This document shows, piece after piece, positions 1-10,005 of a stretch of 64,000 nt of DNA. Positions within the stretch are counted from its first letter, which is position 1; every line of letters begins with the position of its first letter. The stretch spans positions 1,984,001-2,048,000 of the forward strand of contig CP099425.1 in assembly GCA_024114885.1 (NCBI GenBank), given 5' to 3'. Position numbers and translations under genes: made by a program. Origin of the DNA: Septoria linicola. Taxonomy: Eukaryota > Ascomycota > Dothideomycetes > Mycosphaerellales > Mycosphaerellaceae. Below the pieces are notes generated by a model. That model searched no databases. It was not told the origin of the DNA and was given only the letters and a program-made list of their open reading frames with translations.

Positions 1-2
1 CA

Positions 3-674
3 ACCCCACCCCTCCCTCTCAACCCCGCTGAAGGCATCTCCCCAAAATCGCAGGTCCTACCTCCTCCCACAACAACCACTAGCGTCATCAACCCAACCTA
101 CAACGTCTCCAAAACCTCCGCGCCCACCTCCCTCCTCCGCGGTGCCGAACTCGCCCACCTCAACGGCACCTCCGGCCCCACCGTCCCCCGCGACCTGGCC
201 CCCCTCCTCAAACGCTACCACGACTTCCACCAGCGCACACTGCACCTCGTGCCCAACCTCCCCAACTACAAGTCCTTCCCCTGGCACCGCCGCTACTGGA
301 TCGCCATCCTCTACACCTCCAAATCGCCGCGCAGCTCTTCCTCTTCTTCTTCTGCCGGGGGGCTCAAAGAAAAAGATTTCATGTGGATGAAGGGAAATCG
401 GCACTCCACCATCAGCACCATTTGGCACAACTACGCTTTACGAACAATGGAGGAGGATTTTGTGTTGACGTGTCGCGGGGAGGTTGTGGCCATGGAGGAT
501 TGTGTTGAGGAGTTGGATTGGTTTGATGACAAGTTGGTGGTGTTGAGGGCTGTGAGGAGGGGGAGTAGGGTGTTTGAGGGATTGGGACTGGGAGAGGGGC
601 AGGAGGTTGCGATGTGGAAGGATGTTGGGGTTGTGCCGAGGGTGGTTGTGGAGGTTGTTAGTTTGGATGATTGA
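3..674 (+). CDS. 3' part of an unknown protein gene
   Basis: The frame is open from the left edge to a TGA at 672-674, so this is the C-terminal part (about 223 residues) of a gene starting outside the window. I do not recognise the family. The visible part has a Pro/Ser/Thr-rich lead, then a compact stretch rich in Arg, His, Trp and Tyr (motifs YHDFHQR, FPWHRRYWIAILY), a poly-Ser run, and a Val/Glu-rich C-terminus. No membrane segment or signal is visible. Base use is odd: the sense strand is strongly C-rich and G-poor to about position 350, then G-rich and C-poor from about 460 to the stop. That switch gives the poly-Ser and Val/Gly/Glu-rich segments. The length and continuous frame support coding, but no function can be given. 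Confidence 0.55.
   Translation, partial: TPPLPLNPAEGISPKSQVLPPPTTTTSVINPTYNVSKTSAPTSLLRGAELAHLNGTSGPTVPRDLAPLLKRYHDFHQRTLHLVPNLPNYKSFPWHRRYWIAILYTSKSPRSSSSSSSAGGLKEKDFMWMKGNRHSTISTIWHNYALRTMEEDFVLTCRGEVVAMEDCVEELDWFDDKLVVLRAVRRGSRVFEGLGLGEGQEVAMWKDVGVVPRVVVEVVSLDD
559..599 (+). other. Candidate G-quadruplex array in 3' coding end
   Basis: Six runs of three or more G occur at 559-563, 568-570, 578-580, 584-586, 590-592 and 596-599, separated by loops of 4, 7, 3, 3 and 3 nt. This fits the canonical G3+N1-7 quadruplex rule with two spare runs. It lies on the coding (RNA-like) strand just before the stop codon, so it could form in DNA or mRNA. Folding is inferred from sequence only. Confidence 0.6.
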
Positions 675-2052
675 GTGAGTCATGATCAAGGGTGAGAGGG
701 AGAGGGGTGGAGGAGGTGTATTTGGGGAGTTGAGGGGGGAGAGAGGCAAGGTTGGGTGATTTTGATAGTTTCTTTTCTTGCATTTTTGGCATCTTGCATC
801 GGGATTCGGGGAGAGAGCGTTTGGCTCAAGCTCCAGTCTAGCACAGCCACGACAGCGACAGCATCAGAGCTATCGCGCTGCAGATCTACTACATCTGCGA
901 GGGAAAGGTCTTGCAGCGACAGCTTGCAGCGAGCTGATATCACAGCAAATTGGTGCTTTTTAAGCACACGGTCAAGTCATCACATTATGACGGCACATAG
1001 AGCAGAGAATGAATTTCAAGTATCAACATCTACCTCTCCTGCCTTCCTCAATCTATTTGTCAGTGACAGGCAGAGCTTCGCAGCGAAGGATGTGCATCGG
1101 CCCATTGCTGCGGCGTAACAAAGAGGGACTGCTCCGGCTCCATCCCCTGCTTCGAGTGCAGTACAGATGCTCAGCAGGCTCTTTGGAAACGCAGATCGCC
1201 AGGCATCGAATCCCCTTTCCACCCTGAAAAGGCTCCCAACTCAAGAGGGGTCCCATTATCCTTGCCATACCAATCGATGATCTGATCGCGCTCGATGATG
1301 AACAAGACGCCATGCTCCATTTTGGAATGAATTACCACCCCCATCGTCAAAGAGCGAGCCAGCATTACTGACTTGGCCGTGAACAGGCTGTGCTTCAACC
1401 GAGACATCGACAAGTGCATGGTCTCGTAAACAGCCCTCCGTGGTCCTGATGCATTTCAGCCCGACGTTGCGGCGGCATCGTTCCGATCTTGTATTCCAGA
1501 CTATCATAGATTCAGTACAGAATCTAGCGGAATGTGACGACTCCGCAGGTGTGAGGGAGCTGGTAGCAGGACCTGCGTTGTCTTTTTGTTCGTATGGGCT
1601 GGCTTCAAAACGAAAACCAGCAACTTGTTGACATGTCTGATTCGCAAGTATTCAGTCTCGAAGCTCAGAGGGGGACTTCCCGGCGCGGTTGGCTTGAGGC
1701 TGAGAGGGCAGTCGACGCAAGAAGGCTTGCATGCTCTCTGTCCAAGTCTGCTCGCCCTGAAGGTACGTTTGGTACTTAAGAGGGTCCGCTGTACGACTTG
1801 GTATGTCTCGCCTGCGCAACCACCTTTAGCACAAGGTGTCTTACCTGCTCGAGGCTTGATCGTGTGTAGTGGAGGGAAAATGGATTACTCCAATCTGCTC
1901 AGATGCTCCAGCTTGAGCTTGATCATCCTCTGCGCATTCTGGCGAAGCGTCTCCGGTGTCCTATCCCACATCTTCAGCATGAACCGTCCATACATAGTTC
2001 TGCGCGTTTCACAACGTAAACGCGAGCGCATCGTGTGTACGGGCAGCTGCAA
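675..2052. other. Intergenic, no supportable gene
   Basis: This 1.4 kb lies downstream of the unknown gene and downstream of the minus-strand AP-2 sigma gene, so it holds two 3' ends facing each other. The first part continues the G-rich strand, with further G-runs at 690-692, 698-700, 704-707, 724-727 and 734-739. Short open frames exist on both strands, but none has a recognisable motif or a consistent exon structure. Confidence 0.5.
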
Positions 2053-2612
2053 TCACTCCAGCTTGTCCAAGTGTTCTAACCTCGTAAGAACGACCTGTTT
2101 GCTGGTTTCCTGAATCTCTCCGGCAAGGAAGACCTCGTCCAGAATTGCATAGACCTGTTGTGTGTTCGTCAGTCCTATTCCGGTATGCTGCCTTCCCCTG
2201 GCTCACTCACCTTGTAAAAGTTGAACACCAGATCCAGCTCGCACACGTTGCCGAAGAACTGATCAAGCACTTCCACGAAGAAGTGGATTGCCTCCAGATA
2301 TGCCAGCTCGTTGTCGTTTGCATCTACACATGCACAGAAGAACAGTCCCGCATATCTCCTGTAGACAATCTTGCTCGATCCGCGGAATTCGACGAAGTTG
2401 GATTGGTGCTTTTGGTCGCGCGGGGCTACGAGACGGTGGACTTCGCCCTTCAGTTTGATCTTCTCGTCGTCGTTGTAGGGCGAGTACCACTTGGCGAGTC
2501 GGGTCTTGCCTCTGAAGCACAGAAGTGTGAGATGGTGGATGGGACAGAGGGAAGCATTGGCTGCGGAGAGCACTTACTGGCGATTCTGGATGAGGATGAA
2601 TGAGATGACCAT
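2053..2612 (-). CDS. APS2: AP-2 adaptor complex small (sigma) subunit
   Basis: Small sigma subunit of the clathrin adaptor AP-2, which helps cargo selection in endocytosis at the plasma membrane. Three exons on the minus strand: 2612-2578, 2511-2211 and 2154-2053, joined at GTAAGT/AG and GTGAGT/AG sites in consistent phase, giving 145 residues against about 142 in animals. The start is MVISFILIQNRQ. Family signatures follow: GKTRLAKWY, NFVEFRGSSKIVYRRYAGLFF, NDNELAYLEAIHFFVEVLD, NVCELDLVFNFYKVY and LDEVFLAGEI. The short first exon encodes the conserved first beta strand, which fixes the start. The spacing YRRYAGLFF...NVCELDLVFNFYK with an LDEVFLAGEI tail favours AP-2 over AP-1 or AP-3 sigma. 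It is divergent from the TFIIIC gene with about 417 bp between starts. Confidence 0.93.
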
Positions 2613-3029
2613 CTTGTCGACGCCGCTGAGAATAATGTCGGACAAGAAGTGGCTGCTGCTGTTGCTTCAGCAATTTGTATACATTACTCTAGAGTCAGAA
2701 GTGCAGCAGGAGCTCGAGGAGGGCAGCAGCAACGCTTCCTTCTCTCACAGCGGCTGACCTGTTTAGGACTAAGTTAGTTAGTTCTAGCCAGATCGGGGGA
2801 TGAGACCTGAGACAACCATCAATCTCCACTCGACGCGACTGATCTTCCTTCCAATGTGGTCACCGCTAGAACTTACACTCTCCCACTTGTCAGCCTTACA
2901 GCTTGACCTAGCGATACCTTTGCACGAACAGCACAGAGGTAGGTCACCCATCACAGAATCTCATATCTTGTGTCTGCTCACGTCCGACACGTACCCCACG
3001 CGTCGCACAATGACAAGCAGATTCTCCCC
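2613..3029. promoter_or_regulatory. Divergent intergenic region APS2 / TFIIIC90
   Basis: 417 bp between two outward-facing start codons, so it must hold both promoters. I see no clear TATA box or other definite element; it contains a short GTTAGTTAGTT repeat near 2772-2782. Confidence 0.5.
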
Positions 3030-5405
3030 ATGGCCTGCACTTTGACTGTGCCATTCTGGCCCACGTCGTACGACAATCTGCACTGGTCCAGGGATAATCG
3101 ACTTGCTGTCCTGGGAGGTGAACACATTCTGATCTTGACCCCACGCCTAAAGGAACCCACTCCAGGTCGCTTGTGGTGGGATACGGAGAATCTTATCAGG
3201 ATCAATGCCTTCACCACAGCAGAAATTCCACGCGCCGCAGTGCTCTCAGATCTCAATACTTCTATCGGAGAAGAGCTTTCTGTTTTTCAGGTCCACGCAG
3301 CAGCTTGGTCGCCTTCCGGACTGGCCAAACATGGCGATTGTGGACTAGCTGTGCTAACTACCAACCATGTCCTGAGCATCTGGTCTACGGAAACTAAAGG
3401 CAAGGAGACTCCTGCGTGGACACGCACAGTAGTCATCAACCATGCCGTACGCCGATTCTATGAGGATCAGGCAGCAGATCGACAAGAAGGCAACGAAGAC
3501 GCGCGCGACCGGTATGAGCGACTTCAAGTTCAGCAACGTGTGCGGGCCTTTGAGTGGCTTCCGCCAATCTACAGTGACCTGGAAAGATCGCATCCGGCTC
3601 TGTTCACTGGATCTCAGAGTCTCGTGGTTGCGACCGAAGGCGGACATTTACTCCTGGTGCACGTGTCTTCTCCGCACAACGATCGCCTGTCTGGAGAGCA
3701 GAGTTGGAGCGCCGTGGTCATTGATTGCCTGGCAGTTGTACATGCTGCAAGTCTCCTAGAAGCGAATGGAGAGCAGCTCCCAGATATAGCGACAGCAATG
3801 CCGAAGCCTCATCCTTCCATATACATTGGCGCTGATCACGTCGCTGCCGGTGATTGGCAGCAGGACAAGAACTCGGAAATGCATTGCTTGGCGCTGGTCT
3901 TCGTATTTCAGGGCAAGCTATTCAGTACGATGCTTCGTCACGATGTGAATGGAGTTCCTTCTTTCGCGCCTCCAAGCGCCGTTCGATGGCATGTCCGTGA
4001 ACATGCAGACATGACTGGACCACTCCAAATCACCCCTGGCACCGACGCCGGCTGTCTGACTGCGTTCGCCAACGATCTTGTCCTCCATGGCCAGCTCGCC
4101 TTCGATACAAAAGACCAGAACGTGGTCCTGGATGCCCAAAGCCATCATCTTGACGAACGATGGGACGATGTTTCCGGCTCATTGATCACTAGCAATCCTA
4201 CAGGCGGTTCATGCCTCCACATCATTTCCCACCTCTCCACCTCGACAGCACCGACACATGCACTGCGTCTTCCTTTGAGCTCAGAAGACGGAAATGTGGA
4301 ATCGGCATGGCACTTTGCCTTGGCAACTTCAAAGGCAGCCTACGGCGCAACATACGATCTTGGAGAAAATGTCCAGGAACGCACTTGGGGTATTGCCTCA
4401 GCTCCTATCGGCGGCTACTTGGCGACTTGTGCTAGCATGCATCCCAACGACGTTGTTGCGTACGTCATCAATGCCGAGCAAACATCAGTCCTCAACATCA
4501 CACTTGAGCCAGACATCAGAGTACATCCTTCTGAGCTTCAGCCTGGAACTCTTGGTGCATTCACTGGTCTGCCCTCAGGTACCGTTCTGTTCTTCCTAAT
4601 GCGGTACCTTGAACGTAAGGCTGAGGAAGATACGGATGCAGAGCATGACCATTACAGCTTGGCAAAGACTGTCAGAGGTCTACTGTCGGCAGAAAACTAT
4701 GCAGACGAGATTGATCTCAACAACGCTTCAGACACTCTTGAAATGCTGCTCGGCAGGTTGAAGATCTACATATTCGCCAACGCAGAAGTGCGACATGCTC
4801 AGGCCATAAGAATCTGCGATCTGGCAGGCGGAGCATCGGTGCTTCGTGCAGAATGTATGGTGACCATAATCAGACACATTGCTGGCGCTCTCTTGGCCAT
4901 ACAGCATACATTGATCGAGCTCAATGCACTTAGCATGAACGTGAAAAGAATATACGATGTTGCGCTGTCCAAGCTCGACAGCAACTTCAAATTAGGCAGC
5001 TTCGAGTCCTCGGCAAGAGACTGGAGCGAGGAATGCAAAATATGCCACCAGTCAATTGCTTTCGAGAGCTTCAAATGGGCAAGGTGTCAACAAGGTCATC
5101 AATTTGGTAGATGTGCACTTTCACTGCTTGCAATCCAAGAACCTGGTACCACCAAGCAATGCGGCGTATGCAACTTGCAGTATCTAGACGAAACGGCTGT
5201 TGCGGAGTTCATGCCTGCAAGCCAGGATTTGCAAATGGTCGACGTTCCGGAAGGGGAAGTGTCTCGATCGACCCCGGCCAATGACATGTGGGTCGAGATC
5301 TCACGAGGTGGAGATGCTACTGCACGATCTACGACAACCTTGGCCAGACTACTATTCGCAGCATGTGATGTATGCATTTATTGTGGCGGCAGGTTCAAAG
5401 ACTGA
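3030..5405 (+). CDS. Transcription factor IIIC 90 kDa-like subunit
   Basis: Predicted subunit of TFIIIC, which binds tRNA and 5S rRNA gene promoters and recruits RNA polymerase III. The single exon encodes 791 residues from the ATG at 3030; the open frame runs further upstream but offers only non-ATG codons. The N-terminal half resembles the beta-propeller domain of the TFIIIC90/delta family (WPTSYDNLHWSRDNRLAVL near the start, then AAWSPSGL and LSIWS blade motifs). The C-terminus carries the family's zinc-finger region: CKIC, then CxxGHxFGRC, CGVC, and a final CDVCIYCGGRF just before the stop. The presence of both ends indicates a full-length protein. Gene names differ among fungi, so none is given. 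Confidence 0.85.
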   Translation: MACTLTVPFWPTSYDNLHWSRDNRLAVLGGEHILILTPRLKEPTPGRLWWDTENLIRINAFTTAEIPRAAVLSDLNTSIGEELSVFQVHAAAWSPSGLAKHGDCGLAVLTTNHVLSIWSTETKGKETPAWTRTVVINHAVRRFYEDQAADRQEGNEDARDRYERLQVQQRVRAFEWLPPIYSDLERSHPALFTGSQSLVVATEGGHLLLVHVSSPHNDRLSGEQSWSAVVIDCLAVVHAASLLEANGEQLPDIATAMPKPHPSIYIGADHVAAGDWQQDKNSEMHCLALVFVFQGKLFSTMLRHDVNGVPSFAPPSAVRWHVREHADMTGPLQITPGTDAGCLTAFANDLVLHGQLAFDTKDQNVVLDAQSHHLDERWDDVSGSLITSNPTGGSCLHIISHLSTSTAPTHALRLPLSSEDGNVESAWHFALATSKAAYGATYDLGENVQERTWGIASAPIGGYLATCASMHPNDVVAYVINAEQTSVLNITLEPDIRVHPSELQPGTLGAFTGLPSGTVLFFLMRYLERKAEEDTDAEHDHYSLAKTVRGLLSAENYADEIDLNNASDTLEMLLGRLKIYIFANAEVRHAQAIRICDLAGGASVLRAECMVTIIRHIAGALLAIQHTLIELNALSMNVKRIYDVALSKLDSNFKLGSFESSARDWSEECKICHQSIAFESFKWARCQQGHQFGRCALSLLAIQEPGTTKQCGVCNLQYLDETAVAEFMPASQDLQMVDVPEGEVSRSTPANDMWVEISRGGDATARSTTTLARLLFAACDVCIYCGGRFKD

Positions 5406-5734
5406 ATGCAGACGTCGTGCGACTCGTTCTCGCTCGAGCACCGACGCCAATCTCCATCCACATTCCAAGTGTTGCTGGGTTGTATTGATCAAAACATTGA
5501 CCTCGTGACGCGAACACTCATGCACGCTAACTCACATTACGGATGCATGTTCAACCTGACAACGCATCGACTCAGACTCGTTGACGAGATGATAGCTGTC
5601 TGAAGGTGTTGGGAGAGACAGCAGCAGAAGAGTAGCCCAGAGTCATCTGTCTCGTTACCTGCCAAGACTACCGACTGAACGATGCGCATGCCATTGCTTC
5701 GGCGAGAAATAACGAGCATCACAGGGAGCTTGCG
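5406..5734. other. Intergenic, 3' end then promoter
   Basis: 329 bp between two tandem plus-strand genes; it must hold the terminator of the TFIIIC gene and the promoter or 5' leader of the next. No distinctive motif was seen. Confidence 0.4.
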
Positions 5735-7624
5735 ATGGACACCGAACAGATCTCAGAGCGTGGTCTCTATATGGACAGCAACAACATTCGCTTCTCCAAC
5801 TCACCAGCACGTAGAGCGCAGGTGCAGCAAGTGCAAAGCCCCACCAAGAGTATCCATCCACAGTACAGTGCACTGGCTAGCCAGCTAGAATCGATAGACA
5901 ATCAGCCAGACTATCAGCATCGGACCATTGACTTCTTCGATGATGATTCGGACATGGAGGACGGACTGCCGCGAGCTATCACAACCGATAACCTGGTATC
6001 GAGATCACGATCACGATCTCCCGCGAAAAGGAAGCAACTCCCACCTTCCGGCCAGTCTTTCGCTTCACGATGCGAACCCAAGAGAGTGGGCATGAAAGCT
6101 TTGGAACCAGAATCCGAAGGATATGAGCGAGTGGACTCAACCCTCCATGAGCGAGTGCCACGTCCAGATGCTGCCGATACGGAGTCATATGCGGGCTCTG
6201 TGGACGAGTTCCTTCCACGAAAGAGCGAGGAAGATGCTCAAGCTTTCAAGTCAACAGCAAGACTGTCGTCCACGAACCAGTTCCGTACTTCTGGGCTAGG
6301 ATGGAAGACCTCAGCGCCTCAAGCACATCAGAGCATATATGATGGCGCGCGCGCATCGTCAATGTACTCCGATAAGATCGATCAACGGCTTGGCGTACAC
6401 CAGAAGGCGTATGAGATGCTAATCCAAGGCATGTTGAGTGACCAAGAGCTCATGAATAGCAACCACTCGCCTCTCAAAGATCAGCGGGCTTCAGCTCTGC
6501 CCGCGGCGCTTCGCACAAATGATCCACGAAGTCCTCGCGACCACCTCCCTGCCAACTCCTCACCGGAGCAGACGTCTTCCCACCGCAGCGGCCAGTCTCG
6601 AAAGAGAGCTCATTTTGTGCCTCCTCCAATCGACGTCAACGGTGTCCGGCATTCGCTCCCACCAGACCTCATTCGCACACCTTACCCGCACTCAGCATCG
6701 ATCACCCACTCACCTCATCTGACTCGCAACACTCCTTCGAGTGGCACATCTCCAGAAGTCCTCAACCTCAGCATTCGCAGATCAAACTCCAATTCTCGCT
6801 CGCGGACTACAACCATTACAATCCCACCAGCATCGGCTGCACACTCCTATTCTGCCCACCGCACAAACGAGAAAGGGCTCGCGGAAGAACATTGTCAGGC
6901 CGAGGCCGCAGACTTCGACGACGAAACTCTCGCTCTAAGTCTCCGCAAAGCATACAAATCTCTCGCGGGCCCTTCCCTCTTGCGATTGTTCTCTGCGCGC
7001 AGTCTCTCGCGTATCATCATCGGTGGACCCGACTCACACACAAGGGATGCAGAATGTGGCAGACTACTCCACCCACAGAGACCAACAGTCCTCGCACATC
7101 ACTGGTCCATAGATTCGTTTTCAGAAGAAAACTTACTAGAGTTGTTCAGGAAGCCAAAACTAGGAAGGGGAAAGTTCGCTTTTGTACAATGGGCTAGGAG
7201 CGCAGCTGGCACAAATAAGACGTGTTGTGGTGGTGGCGATCATGCTACTGCTGCTGCTCCTCCTGGTCCTGACACTGAAGTGGCGGAGAGCAGTGATGAA
7301 GCCGATCTCCTAGATGATCATCACCATCACCTCTCACACTTCCACATTCAACCTAAGACCGTCCATCTAGAGTTCATCCTCCATTGGAGCGCACGGCGAA
7401 TCTCCCTCGCTCTACTGTTCATCATACTTCTGGCTGTCGCGGCATGTCTACTCTGGATCTTCCTCGGGAAGCAAAGCGCACCTGGACCTGATCCGATCGT
7501 CACAGCGGGATTTAGAGGCGCCGGGGATAGAGTAGGCACAGGACTATTAATGGGAGTCATGGTGCTGCTGGTGGGGTTGACGGGTCTTGGTGGGTGGTTG
7601 GGGCTTAGTTGGCTTGTGATGTGA
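5735..7624 (+). CDS. Unknown membrane protein with disordered cytoplasmic region
   Basis: A 629-residue open frame from ATG 5735 with no sign of an intron. Residues 1 to about 390 are low-complexity, rich in Ser, Arg, Pro and His, with an SRSRSRSPAKRK basic patch and many SP/TP sites suggesting phosphorylation. A more conserved-looking block follows (DETLALSLRKAYKSLAGPSLLRLFSARSLSR split over two lines of similar style, then a WSIDSF motif). An acidic/His stretch precedes a hydrophobic helix at about 556-577 and a second hydrophobic segment at 602-629 that ends at the C-terminus. This looks like a C-terminally anchored protein with two membrane passes. I do not know the family; coding status is well supported by length and the C-terminal membrane segments. 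Confidence 0.75.
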   Translation: MDTEQISERGLYMDSNNIRFSNSPARRAQVQQVQSPTKSIHPQYSALASQLESIDNQPDYQHRTIDFFDDDSDMEDGLPRAITTDNLVSRSRSRSPAKRKQLPPSGQSFASRCEPKRVGMKALEPESEGYERVDSTLHERVPRPDAADTESYAGSVDEFLPRKSEEDAQAFKSTARLSSTNQFRTSGLGWKTSAPQAHQSIYDGARASSMYSDKIDQRLGVHQKAYEMLIQGMLSDQELMNSNHSPLKDQRASALPAALRTNDPRSPRDHLPANSSPEQTSSHRSGQSRKRAHFVPPPIDVNGVRHSLPPDLIRTPYPHSASITHSPHLTRNTPSSGTSPEVLNLSIRRSNSNSRSRTTTITIPPASAAHSYSAHRTNEKGLAEEHCQAEAADFDDETLALSLRKAYKSLAGPSLLRLFSARSLSRIIIGGPDSHTRDAECGRLLHPQRPTVLAHHWSIDSFSEENLLELFRKPKLGRGKFAFVQWARSAAGTNKTCCGGGDHATAAAPPGPDTEVAESSDEADLLDDHHHHLSHFHIQPKTVHLEFILHWSARRISLALLFIILLAVAACLLWIFLGKQSAPGPDPIVTAGFRGAGDRVGTGLLMGVMVLLVGLTGLGGWLGLSWLVM

Positions 7625-8031
7625 ATAAGCAACTGAGAAAATGAATCGGATTTAATCTGCCCTGAAGAAATCACTTATGTTTTTTCAGGCTAGTTGTCGG
7701 TCAATCCATGCGGAGTTTCTGTCGTTTATGAGCGATGCGCGTGCTCCAAGCTCGCTGGTGTGGATAAGTAGAGGAACAACGAGTTGTCACCTTCCATTTC
7801 AGCAATGCTTCTACCTCAACTTGTGGTGTCGCAGCGCGCCCGGCATGCTCGATCTGACACTGGGCCACAGATCTGAAGCCAATTTGGGGCCATCAGCAGC
7901 TCGGAGCATTCCAATACTGAAGTCTTGTGATGGCGTGACTGGTAAGTCAGTAGGCCTGTGCACTTGCCTCACCAAAAGAGAGCTCCTCTAGCTATCGCGA
8001 CCTGCACATCGCAACCGGTGCAGACTCAACT
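7625..8031. other. Convergent intergenic region
   Basis: 407 bp between the 3' ends of two facing genes. It should hold two transcript ends. No gene or clear hairpin terminator was seen. Confidence 0.4.
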
Positions 8032-9192
8032 TCAGCCGTCGCCAAGTACATCCTCACGCTCCGCACCCGCCTTGCGACGCAGTGCTACAAAATATGCCTC
8101 TTTGCTCTCTTTGCGTGTCGAGTCCGGCTTAATGCGGTAGACTTTGTCGAAAAGTCTCTTCAGCCGCAATTCCATAGCATGGTCCTCGGCGCCAGTGTAG
8201 AACTTGCAGATGAAGTGGCCGCCAGTGGCAAGAGTGTCGAAGCAGAATGTCAAGGCGGCGAAGCAGAGGTCCTGACCCGGCAATGTTAGCATATTAAAAC
8301 AGGTCTGCTCTCAAGTTGTGGTGTGATGTGGTTTGAGAGGAGCGGTGGTGGTCACACTTACCATGCTACCGCCATGATCTCGTGCCGCGATACCGCTGGT
8401 GTTCATAAGCCTGAGATACGGATTAGACACGCTCCGAATCCATGACGAAGTCACCAAAGGCCAGGGTTCTGACATGTCACTCAACACCACATTGACTACT
8501 CTGCCCTCGGCGAGATCGAGTTGCTTCTGTGTCATGTCTTCTTTGGGTATCTCCTTCACTTTCTTCTCGTCCAGCGCAGCATGTCTCTCCAATTCAACAA
8601 TGCCCCGACTCTCCTCTTCTAGATCCTCCTTCGTGACATCCTCGTCCTCTGCGATGGTACGAGTTCTCACGCGTCCTCGATCGGGATCACCGACGAACTT
8701 CCGCACTTCTTCGCGGATCTCTGGGCTGAGGAAATTGCCTTGCAGTGCGTTGGCGCCTCGCGGTGGTTGTGCGGGAATGACATCGATGCCCACAACGCGG
8801 CCCCCGGGACTCGTCCTGTTGACTGCCACTTGACTCCAGCTTCCAGGGGCGAAGCCCAGGTCGACGACTGTATCGCCTTTGCGGAAGAGGCGGTGTTTCT
8901 CGTTGATCTCGAGAAGCTTGAATGCTGCACGGGATTTGAGGCCAGCGACTTTGGCTTCACGTGCGTACGAGTCTTTGCCTTGGCGAGACTTCCATCGCGT
9001 GGATGAGGCGCTGGTCGCGTAGCGTTGCTGGGTGGAGTAGACGTTGCATTCGTTCGGTGAGATGGTCTCTCGTGGTAGCCGGAGGAGGTTGATAGATGCT
9101 GCCGTCCAGCTCGGACGGCCAGGTCGAAGAGCCTCACATGCTGCTTTCGTTCCGACACTTGCATACAGTCTTCCGACTGATCGTGCAAGCAT
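8032..9192 (-). CDS. MRM2: Mitochondrial 2'-O-ribose rRNA methyltransferase (FtsJ family)
   Basis: S-adenosylmethionine-dependent methyltransferase expected to methylate a uridine of the large mitochondrial rRNA. Two exons, 9192-8362 and 8271-8032, are joined at GTAAGT/CAG with a TGCTAACAT branch site, giving 356 residues. The K-D-K-E catalytic tetrad of the FtsJ/RrmJ fold is visible: K92 in SRAAFKLLE, D239 in VLSDMSEP, K300 in HFICKFY and E335 in SKEAYF. The SAM loop is VVDLGFAPGSWSQVA. The N-terminus (MLARSVGRLYASVGTK) is basic and looks like a mitochondrial presequence. The ATG at 9192 is the first in frame. Between the SAM loop and D239 there is a charged insertion of about 60 residues (roughly 167-228), as in other fungal Mrm2 proteins I recall. 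A mitochondrial role is inferred from the presequence. Confidence 0.9.
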
Positions 9193-10005
9193 CACCAATC
9201 GCTGCCTTCATGTACAGTGTACCGTTCCAAGAGAGAAGTGATGACAAAAAGGTCGTCGGTAGTTCTGGTCCAGACCAGACTCGCGGACTCTCGCATCGAT
9301 GCTGCGCCGAGGCAGGATCATCGTTCTCCGCGTCAAGCGAGCATCACGATAAAACAAGACCAATAGCAGCAGCAATATGACCTATATATGGGCGACGGGC
9401 TGAAGTTATAGAGGCAATTGAAAGCCCTCTGATAGACTTTCATTCCTCGTTCCTCACTTCACCTCACCTCATTGTTTCGCGTGGTGGTTTCTCTGGAGAA
9501 TCTCGAGGATCGCAGCGACACGAGACACTGTCGGCATGACATGAATTCTGCTCGCGATGCCATGCTATGGCCATGTATACATCTCTCTACCGACCAGCAC
9601 ACAACGGCTACCTCTTCTCTCGATCGCGACGTCTCCGTATCCCTAGACACAAGCCGCTGGCTCGTAGTGACGAAGAAAAGCGCTTGAACGCAGCACGAAG
9701 AGCACAACCACCAGTCGATCAATCATGCATGGGGTATCTCACCAGAAGACCCAAAATTGTATGCAACACAGTATGTGCAAGCGAAAGCGACCCAACCCCA
9801 GTGCCACACTAAAACCTGACCCTGCCCTCCGCTGACAACCTTATATCTATTCCGGAACATGCGAATGCTACGATGCGCATGGCTGCTGGCTTCCCGCCGA
9901 TGCAAACGGATGTCCACATGCCCTACACGGTAAAGTCCGAAGAAACTTCAAAATAGATCTGTTCTTTCATGCAGTAGCTGGCATTGCATGCATAGACTGC
10001 CAATG
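9193..10005. other. Intergenic, promoter side of MRM2
   Basis: 813 bp between tandem minus-strand genes. It holds the MRM2 promoter and the 3' end of the next gene. Small open frames on both strands show no motif and look random. Confidence 0.4.

Noticed and set aside
2145..2603. 152-codon plus-strand open frame
   Set aside because: It is antisense to the AP-2 sigma exons, whose reading is unmistakable on the minus strand.
2970..3029. 20-residue N-terminal extension of the TFIIIC subunit
   Set aside because: It would begin at GTG; the first ATG is at 3030 and fits the family start.
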